Shown: piece by piece, positions 12,251 through 23,900 of the stretch
Layout: every line of letters begins with the position of its first letter
Numbering within the stretch: the first letter of the stretch is position 1
Assembly (NCBI RefSeq): GCF_018873765.1
Contig: NC_057925.1
Coordinates: forward strand, 58,044,970 to 58,108,969
Direction: 5' to 3'
Length of the DNA: 64,000 nt
From: Telopea speciosissima
Taxonomy: Eukaryota > Streptophyta > Magnoliopsida > Proteales > Proteaceae
The notes under the pieces: generated by a model
Told to the model about the DNA's origin: nothing
The model's database searches: none
The model's input: only the letters and a program-made list of their open reading frames with translations
Translations under genes and position numbers: made by a program

Positions 12251-12787
12251 ATTATACTTGAGTTTACACCAATTATGACTTGCTTAGTACTAATCCAACC
12301 CCAAAATCAAACAACTCGTCAAGTTATCAACATCAAAACCCAAATATATATAAAAATGTTAGTGTTTATTTAAGTTCTGCAAAATGGGTTCCTCCAAACG
12401 TGGTTTCTATAGCTTGGGATTACTACGTGGTCACTGATCTCTTCTAATGCACGTCAATATAAACTTTCAAGTAACATAAATCAAAACTTGTTTCAATAAC
12501 TACTGTTATCTGCAACATTTTTTCTAGACATCTCATGACTTATATAACAGAGAAAGAGAGAGAAAGACAGAGACAAAAGAGAGCAATTAAAAGACAGAGA
12601 TCAACATTGAAGTGGTAGATGTAGTAAATGCAGAGAGAAGAAGACGAAACGCAAAGGATTAACTGAAACGTACATACCTTAATGTTTCCATTGGGAGTGT
12701 GAGTTAAAGAGTGTTGTGATTTGTGAGGCTCCTCCTCCTACAAACATTCTCTTCTTCCTCCAAATCCCAAAAACCTAATTTTACCAA

Positions 12788-12789
<2 letters not shown>
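12251..12789. other. Intergenic, purine-rich stretch
   Basis: AT-rich with an AGAGAGAAAG-type stretch at about 12,550-12,640. No exon-like frame or recognised repeat. Confidence 0.35.

Positions 12790-12864
<75 letters not shown>
12790..12864. repeat. Self-complementary compound microsatellite (AC)n(AT)n(GT)n
   Basis: An uninterrupted (AC) run of about 32 bases passes into an (AT) run of about 30 bases and then a (GT) run of about 12 bases. Because GT is the complement of AC, the whole tract can fold back on itself. Confidence 0.9.
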
Positions 12865-12944
12865 CCTTCAATGGAAGTGATGCTTCATTTCTGTTTTCCA
12901 CTCTCTGCACACTCTATCAATGGAAGGATTCGTGTAAAGGCAAG

Positions 12945-13066
12945 CGTGCGGCCGGTGTGCAGCCTCACACAGGCAGGGTGTGGATCCCACTTGAACAGGG
13001 TGTTTGGGCAGTGGGTAGGGTGATCATTTCGCCTTCACTTGTGTGAGACCGCACACCGACCGCACG
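12945..13066. repeat. Fold-back element with strong terminal inverted repeats
   Basis: Left end CGTGCGGCCGGTGTGC then AGCCTCACACA; right end TGTGTGAGACC then GCACACCGACCGCACG. The arms are inverted with only a few mismatches over about 28 bp, and the middle is about 65 bp. GC-rich compared with its surroundings. Interpreted as a small MITE-like element. Confidence 0.6.
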
Positions 13067-14529
13067 GGCAGATAGCAACAGAGGATCCAAATTGTGGAAA
13101 TAAAACCCTAACATATGGTCCACGTAGGATTACCATAACTTGTTAGCTAGTGGCTTATATTCTTTTAATTTCTTACCTTTATGCAGCCGAGCCCACCTTT
13201 TCATTTCACTTTTCTTCCAATCAGAAACAAAATTTTGTCATCCTTGCCAAAGTTCTTATCATGTTGGAAACAACTTTAACCATCTCTCTCTCTCTTTCTC
13301 CTTGTTGATGATAATTTAACTTATCACCACGATAAAAAAAATAAAAAAAAAGGGTGGTACTATGGTATAGCAGAAGGGAACACAATTTGGATTAAACAAA
13401 AAAATCCCAATTAATCATTTTCTGGTTCATGGTTAATGAAATGTCTAGGGAAGCTATAAAAGAAGGTCTACTTTGTCATCTGTGTGTGCACATAAATGTA
13501 GAGTTGGAGCTACTATATATCTCGGGCTATGGTCATGTTATGTGCATGGTAGGGAGAAGAACAAATTGTAAAAGAGAGAGAATAGGGAAAAAGATAAAAT
13601 ACGATATCGCTTAATAGATCAAGTTTGAGGTCTCAGCTTACGAAGAAAAAACTTATCTTAACTCAAAGAGTTTAATTGGATGCAAAAGTCTATCTCCATT
13701 ATCGCTTATTATTTATTTAAAGATTATAATAAGGAGTTATAACAACTCCCACTTCTTAATAATTGAACAGATACCTCTCCCACTATCGTCTAACTCCATC
13801 AATTAATTAGCATCCTACTAACTCCCTATAACTAATCCGTACGAATAAAATAATTAATTCAAATTAACTAAAACGTAATAGGTCATTTGGTGAAGCCATT
13901 TCCTTGCTCCACACACTATCTCAATCCAAAATAGGCAACAATAATGGAAAAGTTGTTTCTAGGTACTTAAAAAGACCCAACAAAAATTCTTAGAGATGAT
14001 AGAGTGGGATACCATGCATATTGCAATAATGATAAAGTTAAGCTTCAATGTAGCATTATAACTTTGTGCAGTTTTGCAAATTATTGGAACTTTAATGAAG
14101 ATCCAATTTTTTGTAACAACAAAGCTTCACTCTGATTTCTCCTCATTTCTATCATCATTTTCTTAAGAAAAAGGTGGTAGCTATAGAATTGATTCAGTTT
14201 TTATTTTTGAAATTAACTAGTAAGAATAGCCTTCACATTCCTTCTTCCCTATGATTTTTATCAATGTTTCCAGAATGAAAACTACATGATCAAGAGTACT
14301 CTTAATTGGCGACCAACATATTAGTAATATCATATGTATGAGGCAATCATGGTTCTGCGATCCTGTGTAATTGGTTTTTTGGCTCATTGTAACTTCTATG
14401 CATTAGGGGCAGAGAGCCGCCCCTTAAGTATATATAAAAGTACCAAAGACTTGAATAAACCAATGTGGAACTAGTACTACTCTCAACACTCATTAATAGG
14501 TTGGCAAGTTCTTTTATTTTATTTATGGT
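13067..14529. other. Intergenic, nothing recognised
   Basis: AT-rich DNA with short CT runs near 13,280. No open frame with protein-like composition, no terminal repeats found. Confidence 0.4.
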
Positions 14530-14640
14530 AAAAGTTTTTGTGCACGACCATGCTCATGGGCATTGGATGGAACAAAGGTCGAAATGACCAAACCCATCTT
14601 TGTCCGTTTTAAAAAAAAAAACAGCCGTGCACGAAAACTG
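14530..14640. repeat. Small fold-back element
   Basis: AAAGTTTTTGTGCACGACC at the left and GCCGTGCACGAAAACTG at the right form inverted arms around about 75 bp that includes a poly(A) run. Terminal sequence resembles those of the elements at 10,566-10,730 and 15,165-15,335. Confidence 0.5.
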
Positions 14641-15164
14641 TCCCCTTTATTTATTTATTTATTTGAGATCCAAGTGCTTCTTACAATGATTAATTAAGTG
14701 TTTGTAATACAAGATCCGTTTACCCTCAAAAGTTGTGTCACTGTTGAGGTGGGGTAGAGATGACATCAGCAATCTTGGCCCCAATATTTCCCTTGTGATA
14801 GGTAAGGTAGATGGGGCTCAAAAAGCATTATGCAGGAAAAGAATAGCATGCAAATTCTCTTCTCAACACTCAAATTTGAAACTCTGATTCAACTGTAATA
14901 TTCCACCATATAATTGCACCTTTCCTCTAATGATGTATACTTATTCTCAATGGCGCAAAATCTTTTCAGGGATTTGTGGTGGTCTTAACTTTTTCACTTT
15001 ATTTTTATTTTGTGAACTGGCAGAATTTGTTAATGCTAAAACTTTTAGCATATGCGAGTGCATGGGCCTGGGCCTACCTATCTGTAAAACTTGAGCCCTA
15101 CGTACTGTAGGAAGCTCACATAAGCATCACAAATTAATGCACGTATTACATAAATAAAGGGACG
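14641..15164. other. Intergenic, nothing recognised
   Basis: No coding exon or recognised element seen on either strand. Confidence 0.35.
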
Positions 15165-15335
15165 CCGTTTTTTGTGTAGGACGCAGGGGCCACGTTGCAT
15201 GCGCCAGCCAATGAATGTGTGTGTGTACTGGGACATTGGGCAACGTAATTTTTTGGCATTCATAGGAGGCAGGGCAATTATTCCGGCATCCACTGTGCGT
15301 GGGTGTGGGCCCTGCATCCCATGTAGAAAACTTTT
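15165..15335. repeat. Fold-back element
   Basis: Left arm CCGTTTTTTGTGTAGGACG then CAGGGGCC; right arm GGCCCTGCATCCCATGTAG then AAAACTTTT. Inverted match of about 27 bp with mismatches. Contains a short (GT)n. The minus-strand open frame across it is a by-product. Confidence 0.5.
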
Positions 15336-16693
15336 CTCCACAAATTAATTAGGGACTACATTGGCATGCATCCTTGTCGTTTTCAACCATCAATTTATGT
15401 GAATACAACCTCATGTAGTCCCTAGATTTTTAATAGCCTTATTTTTCGATTTGGTAAACTCAGTTGGGGCAAAAACTATATAAATAAGCCGTGGACATTT
15501 ACGTTTATCTTTCCACAAAATTTGAGCCCCATTTGGTTCTACCTCGTATTATATCGTATCCTATCATATCCGACCTCTTTTTTTAGACAAATTTTCTTAT
15601 TGACACCCCCATAAGGTGTCAAATAATTTTGTAATCTTATTTTGTTACCTTCTTATAACACAGTTTTTCTAGGAAGGTAAAATAATCTTATCATAAAAAT
15701 ATAGCTCTTGAGAAATGAAAATATGACAAAAGCTTCAGCTATTAAATGAAGATTGTCCAATGGTACATGAAGACATATCCAAGGTCTCTGAAAACTGATG
15801 TAAAATTATACTTCTATAACTCCCAACATCTCAACAGTAAGTAGCAATTAGTGAGAAGGTACATATATGATCTGCACAGACACCTAATGATCAAAAGAGT
15901 GTCTTTTTCAAAAAATCCAAGCAAGTGAAAATGGAAGACATCTGTCGTGATAGCATTTTCTCTATTTTTAAACAATTCTTATACACACCATTACGAAAGG
16001 TAGTGCAAGATACATCATACATGGATGACAGACTGGCACAAGTGGCAAAGTTAAAAACTAGTAAAGCTTAGAATGTATTATGTAACATACACACTAATAG
16101 ATATACGGGCGTGTGGCTTGGAGAAAAAGGGCTACCTTTTCTCTCAAGCATGTATAACCACCATGTCAATCAATAATAATCCACACTATCTACCTATCTA
16201 TCCATTGTTCATTGTCCATGGCCTAGTGCATGATTCGTCAAAAACCATCACAATTTCACAACAAAAGCAATTACATAATTCTAAGAACTGAATTCACCAA
16301 TCAAACAAATCACAGGTTTAACTGGGAGGGTTAAAAAGCATTAATGTTAATCAAACTTTAAGGATCATGCTCAGATTATCAAACTTTAAAAAGCGGCAAA
16401 AGGGGAACACACCAATGAGAGATGATAGACCAGAGAAGTCATTTCATGTGTGTGTGTGTGTGAGAGAGAGAGAGAGGGTACTAGTGTATCCTCAGCAGTC
16501 GACTCAGAGAACCCTTATTCTTTAAATTATGTGTGGTGTCAGTTCCATTCCAGTCTACCAATCCTGTTCTTCCATCAAATTATTACAGCAACACAAAACC
16601 AGTTAAGAGTTAAAGACTTAAGACTAAGAGGAGTAACTTTCTGAAGATTAGTATTAACCAGAATTTGAAAAATGAAATAAAAATATAAAGATT
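15336..16693. other. Intergenic; (TG)n(AG)n microsatellite
   Basis: Contains a TGTGTG...AGAGAG compound microsatellite at about 16,446-16,475 and otherwise unrecognised AT-rich sequence. Confidence 0.4.
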
Positions 16694-16979
16694 GGGACTC
16701 AATAATGAATGGATCCAACCAGAAAGGTTACTTACACCACTGAAACCAAAGGACTCAACAATGAATGAATCCAACCAGAAAGATATTACTTACACCACTG
16801 AAACCAAACACTTAAAATGTTGGGATCATGCTTAGCCCACCAGACATGTGTACATGTTCCTGAAACCTCTTCTGAAATTCTTTTTTTCTTTTTTCTTTAA
16901 TAGGCTCTTTTGATAAAGTTCTCTTAGCCTAACTATCAAACCAGAAAGAATACTTACATCACTGAAACCAAACACTTAC
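16694..16979. repeat. Tandem ~57-bp units plus a divergent copy of the 301-bp unit
   Basis: Units starting GGACTCAA(T/C)AATGAATG and ending ACTGAAACCAAA occur at about 16,694 and 16,751, with a shorter third copy near 16,940. From about 16,817 a diverged partial copy of the following 301-bp unit (TGTTGGGATCATGCTTAGCC) is present, so local duplication has happened more than once. Confidence 0.7.
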
Positions 16980-17582
16980 CATGTTGGGATCATGCTTAGC
17001 CTTAGCCCACATGACATGCATACATTTTCCTGAAACCTCTTCTGAATATTTTTTTCTTTTTCTTTTTCTTTAATAGGTTCTTTTGATAAGTTCTTTTAGC
17101 CCAACTCCAGTCTTCCAATTGAGCAATTACCTATATATATTACTGTTTTGTGTCATGCACAATTTTTAGCAAATGCACAGATTCATCATTTTTCATAGAA
17201 ATAATCCATAGAATTTGCTTATGAAGAAGTTCCTTGAGACCCTAACAAAACGCCACCAATGATAAAAAACAAACAGTTACCATGTTGGGATCATGCTTAG
17301 CCTTAGCCCACATGACATGCATACATTTTCCTGAAACCTCTTCTGAATCTTTTTTTTCTTTTTCTTTTTCTTTAATAGGTTCTTTCGATAAGTTCTTTTA
17401 GCCCAACTCCAGTCTTCCAATTGAGCAATTACTTATATATATATATTACTGTTTTGTGTCATGCACAAATTTTAGCAAATGCACAGATTCATCATTTTTC
17501 ATGGAAATAATCCATAGAATTTGCTTATGAAGAAGTTCCTTGAGACCCTAACAAAATGTCACCAATGATAAAAAACAAACAA
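16980..17582. repeat. 301-bp tandem duplication
   Basis: Two adjacent copies, 16,980-17,280 and 17,281-about 17,582, both starting CATGTTGGGATCATGCTTAG and ending in GATAAAAAACAAACA. They differ at only a handful of positions (for example TATATAT length and CGCCACC/TGTCACC), so the duplication is recent. No coding content. Confidence 0.9.
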
Positions 17583-18023
17583 GTTAACTTGTTGTGTGCC
17601 GAACTTCAAATTCAGTTTACATGTTGTCTACACCATCTAGTCACATATTAATTTTCAGTCCAATCCAACACTGCCATGTATCAATATTTGAAAACTCAAT
17701 TTTGATGAAGAACAAGACAAATTGCAATGATTAAGAAAACAATGGGAAAATCCCACAGATATTGGTTATATAGTAAAGATAAGCCACCAAATTTGATAGA
17801 AATCCAATCCAGAGATTCCCCACATCTACCTAAAAGTGACAATGACTGAACCAGTAGTCCAAGAGGCAGAAATAGGACACCCTCCTACACTGTGGGCCTA
17901 GGTTCCCTTTTTTGTCCTTTTAACTTATGGGTGCATATGTTTTTCACCAAGAAGGTTACAAACGGAGTTTGTCCCCAGACTTTTTTACCCCCAATATAAT
18001 GATATTGCACTAGAATAAAAGGT
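17583..18023. other. Intergenic, nothing recognised
   Basis: AT-rich sequence without exon-like frames or repeats that I can identify. Confidence 0.35.
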
Positions 18024-19250
18024 CTAGATATGTAATTTCACTACATGATAGAGAGAGTGCAGGGTATAGGGAGGGAGTTGCAAGGGCAGCCAGAGGGGAG
18101 GGGAAGGGAATGGAGGGAGAGGGAGAATAGCGACATCAAAGCAATCTCTGAGCACCTCGTCATAGATGTAGAGATGGAGGGGAGATAGGAAGGGGGAGCC
18201 AGAGCCAGGAGCCAGAGATGGTATGATCCAACCGAAGAGGGACCTCATTGATCTCCACTGTCTGCAAAGGCAGGCTATCATTGGAGTTGCAGGTCAACAA
18301 ATTTCACGTTTTTGGCTCTCTGTATCTAGGTTATGATCCCAGACATTATCAAAGCCCCTAATACACCATGTGCAGCCTCCCTCCATATTCCTGCTACCCA
18401 TCTCTACCATTGCCAGCTCCAACCATCTGTACATTACCCATTTTCACCATCGCCCTCCCATCTGTCCTCACTGGGCACTCAGAAAGCACCGCCACCTAGC
18501 TTCTGTCCTCCCTCACCCACCCAACCTGACTGCAAACACCTCAACCATCACTAGTTCACCATCATCCACCCACACCCTTTCTGCTCCTCCCCAAATCGTC
18601 AGGCTACCCATCTCTGCCATTGCCAGCTCCAATCATCTGTATGCTACCCATCTAATCATTGCCCATTTTCTGTTCAGCTGAATTGGAAAATTTGATATGG
18701 GAAAGCATGAGTTTGATTCTGCAAGTATGACTGGTAATTGTTTAAATTTGGGTTCTGTGCATACCAAAATTAAAGTGGAAATATTAAAATTTGGGTTCTG
18801 TCAAAGTCTGTTACAAATATCATCACGAAAAACATTCTTGATGAAGATCTTCAAGACACGATGGATTTCCTAGGTGCTTATTTGCTCCTCCCTTTTGTCA
18901 TTACTAGATCTACTCAGCAGATGACTCATTTTAACAATGGAGATATTTGGGGGCTCGCTCTTCCTAATTGGGGTGGGCACAGAAGTTGGGGCAGTGGCAG
19001 ACAGAGGAGGGATGGGAAGAGGGGAGTTACAGGGGTGGGTGGGTGGGGAGGGGGGAGTTGCAGGGGATGGGCGGGGTTGGGGGAGCGAGATGTAGTGAGC
19101 ATGGGGAGAGAGATGCCGGGGACAGGGAAGGGAGAGGGATAAGGGTAGAGGGAGGGAAAGGGGGAGGGGGAGCCAGAGCCAGTGAGGTAGGGATGAGGGA
19201 GAGCCTGAGGGGGAGAGGAGAGTGAAATTACAAAATAAAAAAATCCCCAC
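18024..19250. repeat. Strand-asymmetric G-rich / C-rich repeat region
   Basis: Two G- and purine-rich blocks (about 18,050-18,210 and 18,960-19,215) share the phrase AGGGGGAGCCAGAGCCAG. Between them a C-rich block (18,370-18,660) has two copies, about 208 bp apart, of a unit starting GCTACCCATCTCT and containing CCATTGCCAGCTCCAA. Open frames here are Pro/Ser- or Gly/Arg-rich and change frame freely, so I treat them as by-products of composition. Confidence 0.55.
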
Positions 19251-19531
19251 TTAAAAAAAGCGAGAAATATAATGAAGGGTAAGAAAAGAAAGAACAAATT
19301 GCATACATCAATCAGTCGTAAACCACCTTGGTTACAAATAGATTTTCCTTTTAACTATTTTCAGTTGGATCATTGAAGAACAAAGAGAGTTCAATACACA
19401 ATCGGACATGTAAGTGATTGGGAGGGGGGGATCCGACATGAAGCTAATACAACAAGTCCCATATCTACCCAATAAGGGCAAATCAAGCCTTCAAAATTGC
19501 TGTTCGGACAAAAAAATCGAGCTACCACTCT
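19251..19531. other. Intergenic, nothing recognised
   Basis: No coding signal or recognised repeat. Confidence 0.35.
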
Positions 19532-19625
19532 GCTAAACCTACATATATTTATAGATGTTAGTACTCCTAATATCCTGGGCTAAACCTACATATATTTATA
19601 GATGTTAGTACTCCTAATATCCTGG
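19532..19625. repeat. 47-bp perfect tandem duplication
   Basis: Two abutting copies (19,532-19,578 and 19,579-19,625) of a unit starting GCTAAACCTACATATATTTA. By eye they are identical. Confidence 0.95.
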
Positions 19626-19871
19626 AAACTGGAAAGAACAAGCTACCTAGCTCTTTGCAACGCAGCCTAGATTCTTCAGTTGCATCTGAAACCCACAAGG
19701 AAAACAAACCCAGCCAACTTATCCAAGCTCAATTCAGTAATGCAATCAGAGAGATAAAACAATAGATGACGTACCTCGATCTGTAGTATCCATATCTGAT
19801 AAAAAGTCATCCATGGTGCTGCAATATTTTTTAAATGGTATGACATCGAATAGAGCTGATTGAAGGGCAAG

Positions 19872-19923
19872 AATCCATGTAGCCAACCCTATTTAGTTGG
19901 GAAAAAGGCTGAGTTGTTGTTGC
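19872..19923 (-). mobile_element. RTE-like/SINE 3' fragment with (CAA)n end
   Basis: The minus strand reads CAACAACAACTCAGCC followed by CCCAACTAAATAGGGTTGGC, a widespread plant repeat that also occurs at 44,206-44,271 and 43,302-43,503 in this window. I recall it as the 3' part of RTE-type LINEs or their SINE partners; the family name is from memory. Confidence 0.5.
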
Positions 19924-20906
19924 AGATAAACTTTCCAGGGTTTCAGCCTTCAAACCAATGAGCAATTCAGATTTTCATCCCAAAAAAAATGAACACTTCA
20001 GGTATTGGGAACTTAAAATCAAAGTGGCCACACTGAGATCTTTGAGGGCTAGGAACCAGTCCATATTTTTATGTTAATCGCATGAGTCCAGACCATCACA
20101 GGAGTTGGTCCGCCATCCTGTACCACATGGAAGTGCTCTGCCAGATGCACAAACCCAACAAGCACAAACGCTAAATAAAACTGTTAATATTGATCCAAAA
20201 TTCACCACATGACCCATTAGATGGAACATTCTGAATGTAAATTGATCCAGGCTTGACAAGGAATTAAAATTTTTTTTTATGAAAAAGGGAAAAGAAATTT
20301 AAATTTTGTCCTTCTCCTCCCTCTCCCTTTTCTTTCCTGGGCTTGTTTAATATTCATATATGTTCTTTTCTATTGTCAACTCAACATATATATTTGTTTG
20401 CTCTCCCAGCCTAATTGTTTCTTCTAGTTGTTTGGTATGGCTGCCTAATTTTTTTATTCAACCAATTTAGTCTTATTCATGTGCACTTATAAATCAAAGT
20501 TGTAAAAGAAAAAGCAAAATATTGTACAGCAACAAATGATTTTTTTTTTTGGGGGGGGGGGGGGGGGGTTGAAGTGTTTGAATATAGTAATAAACAATTA
20601 CTTGAGTAAATAGTAAAAGCTCTTCCCACCATGGTATTCCTTACTAGGTAGCCAAGTGTAGTTCTCTTTTTAGCCGCTGTGATATGCAACTTGCAAACAG
20701 AAAACCAAACAATTGTAGAAGAAATATACAAAGATATAACATATAGAAGATAACACAGATACAAAAGATATAACATATAGAAGATAACACAGATACAAGT
20801 GTTAAAAACACCGAAAAAATGTTGATAGGAGATACTCCAAGACATCAAATGCTTCCCATTGTACGACTCATTGAGAATTTACAACTTGTACAAAATTCCT
20901 GTTGGG
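19924..20906. other. 3'-flanking region of the MATE gene with small repeats
   Basis: Downstream of the MATE stop codon (the gene is read right to left). Contains a T11/G18 homopolymer junction at 20,540-20,568 and a 34-bp perfect tandem duplication at 20,730-20,763/20,764-20,797. The 3' UTR must lie here, but I could not place a polyadenylation site with confidence. Confidence 0.5.
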
Positions 20907-23900
20907 CTATAAGTTGTCACCATAGGAAGAAAATGATGAGGTTCTGAGAAAGCTCCAAGGCCCACTGCCAGTCCCAATCCTGCACATATGGTGACAGAGA
21001 AGATCAAAATAAGTTACTATTTTGGCATTCAATTAGAAATGGTTATCATGGGTAGCCTTTTTAATTTAAGCCATGGGCTAATTATAGTGAAAGTTTATGG
21101 AACCTTTTTCAGTTAAGGGTCAAACCCCTCACCAATACCCACATGTCTGTCCAATTTGTATAACCAAGTAATTTAAAATTTAAACAGAAGGATATCCATC
21201 TAGTATTTTTAGCAGAGTCTGATTAAGTGAGGATGTCCTCATGGGAACGTTTGCATACCCCGCCCCCCCCACCTGCTCACACAGTCAATCTGATTGGGAA
21301 CCACTAACAAGTTCTTCATCAGCATGAATTGTCATGTTTTATAAGTGCATGCTTCCATTTAGTCTTGGATGGTAATACAACATTATTTGAATGGTGTTCT
21401 AAACTTCAGTGCCAACTGGCAGAGCAAATGCCTGTATGCATTCTTCATTAAAGAAGAGATGGAATGCACAAGCAGGGAGGGAGGATAGAATTGGAAATTT
21501 TAGAAATAAAACAGACTGCTCTTGCCTCTTCTAATCCTGTCCATCAACCAAAATAAAAGAAGAGAATGATCTTATAATCTCTAGGATAAAATATTTTGGG
21601 TTTAGTTGATTTACCTCCAAAAGCCAGCAAAGGTGCGAAGACTCATATAGATTGTCAAAGCTACCCAAATTCCAATGAAACCATGGCTTGCAGAGAGAAT
21701 TGACACACACAAGATGCTCACTATGGCTACAAGAACCTGAAGAAAGAAGAATTTTCTCATCTTCATAAGCAAACATTTCATCAAATATAGTTGAAAATGA
21801 ATAACTAGAAACTTTTACTCCCTAAATCATGTTAGCAAGGGCTGCTAGACTTGCCATGGAGTAAGCAGAAAATGCAAAATCAGACGCCCCAAAGTTGACA
21901 CCATCAAAAACAAAAGCCAACGCATTGAGTGGCTGAGAAGCTGCTACAAACTGATGGGAGAAAAGAATATTTTAGTACCAGATGTTTGGGATCATTTAAA
22001 ATAACCAAAAATAAGAAAATGAGTACTACACCAACCGGGATGCCTATACTGATGAGGTGAAGAACATTGATGTCCTTGGTGAATAACCTTGATGCAAATT
22101 GCAAGCCAACTCCAAGGACAACAGAGAGCACCAACCCTAGAACAAAACCCAACTGCAAAACAGATCGTACACTACTTTCAGAGGAAATCACAATAAATAA
22201 GAAAATGAAAATGTGATATTTCGTTCTAGAGGTAATGTACCTGTAATATGCGGGATGCAGTAGCTTTTGCCTTGCTATAATCCTTTTTAGCAAATGCGCT
22301 AGCAAGAATTGCCTGAAAAATCCTAATACCATTTTAATAGACATATCTGCTAAAGAAATTCAGAATAGAAGATGTCCTAATGAACCTTTCTGGTTTATTA
22401 CTTCCATATAAGTCAGAATTCCTCAGAAACAGAACACAATTTGAAAGTAACAGTTTGAGGGACTAGTTACTTTTGAGTAGGCATGAAGCATAAATTAAAA
22501 TGGATGAATAAACATTACATGATGTATGACCATAAAACTGAAAGTTTGTGCCAAAAGTTTTAATATTAAGGTAAAGCACGAACTGTTAAATTGTGGGAAG
22601 GGAAACTACAAATGGACAATGAAATTCTATGTCAGAAATCTAGGCAAAAGGCAAATAAGGCATTCTGTCCTGTAGCTTATTGTAAACAAGAAATATCAGA
22701 AGAGACAACTTACTTATTTTCAAAAAAAAAACCTCCAACTTAATGTAGTACCAACTCCATTGTTTCCTATGGTCTTAATTCATGTTAAACACAATTAAAC
22801 AAAAGTCATTTATTTAATGTGCCAAATGTGAATGGCCAGAAGACATTTATTTAAGTTTTGGCCATACAGGTCAGTTTCCAAGATTAAAATGAATATATGT
22901 TGTTACCTGTCCAGCAACAGCCAACCCATCAGCAAGAAGAGATGATGCCAACCAAACCTGCAAGCAGACCTGAAATGCAGCCATGGGTGTTGATCCCAGC
23001 CGTGCAGCCATTGATGCTGCCAGGGTCACACAGAATGTCACAGCTATCACCCTTACTAACAACAAAAAACCTGAGTCCATGGACAAACAAAATAGGACAT
23101 CAAGGATTGAAACTGAAGTGTCAAAAAAGAATAAATAATATTTAACAACATTAATCGATGCAAACACACAGAATTCTTCATAACGAAAGAACAGTAACAT
23201 GAAACCAGCATCATGAAGACCGAGATGTCTCAATTAGGTCAAAGACAGATTTAATTACTTGGATCTACATACATTCTCAAGGTTGAATATGAATGGTCTT
23301 TAAACAAACACCTCAACACAGTGAAAACCTCTCTTCAGCATTTTAGCTGAGAATACATTTGGTCAAAGTCCAACTTCTCAGGCAAGCTAAGGGAGCTATC
23401 ATCTGTAAACTACAGGATTCTGAGGTTCTTGTCAACCAAACACTAAAGCCCATCCAGAACTCCATAATGATCCTTCATACAAAAAATAAATAAATAAAGG
23501 GGAGAGAGAACGAGAAGAAGAAAAAAGAGAAAGAAAGAAAATTTTGGAACCGCTTCCTCTAAAAGGCCGACCTCGTAGGAAAGGGAGGAAACAATATGTA
23601 TATCATACAGGAACTCTAACACGGCGGACTATCCAAAAGGGGACACAGGTGGATAAATAATTTTTTAACACCTGCTCGCTCCCAGGGGGACTCTATACCG
23701 TGATCCCTGCCTACTCTGATACTATGTAGAACCTCTTTCTCTAAAAGGCTGACCTTGTAGGAAAGGGAGGAAACAATATGTATATCATACAGGAGCTCTA
23801 ACACGGCGAACTATCCAAAGAGGGACACAGGTGGATAAATAATTTTTTAACAAAAAATAATGAAAAGATTAACCTTTTCTGAAGCATTGACCTAGTCTGT

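Noticed and set aside
12704..13046. Open frames on both strands through the microsatellite
   Set aside because: They consist of His/Thr/Ile/Tyr or Val/Cys runs encoded by AC, AT and GT repeats.
18333..19297. Several Pro/Ser- or Gly-rich open frames
   Set aside because: They follow the C- or G-rich composition in all frames, with no conserved motif or splice context.
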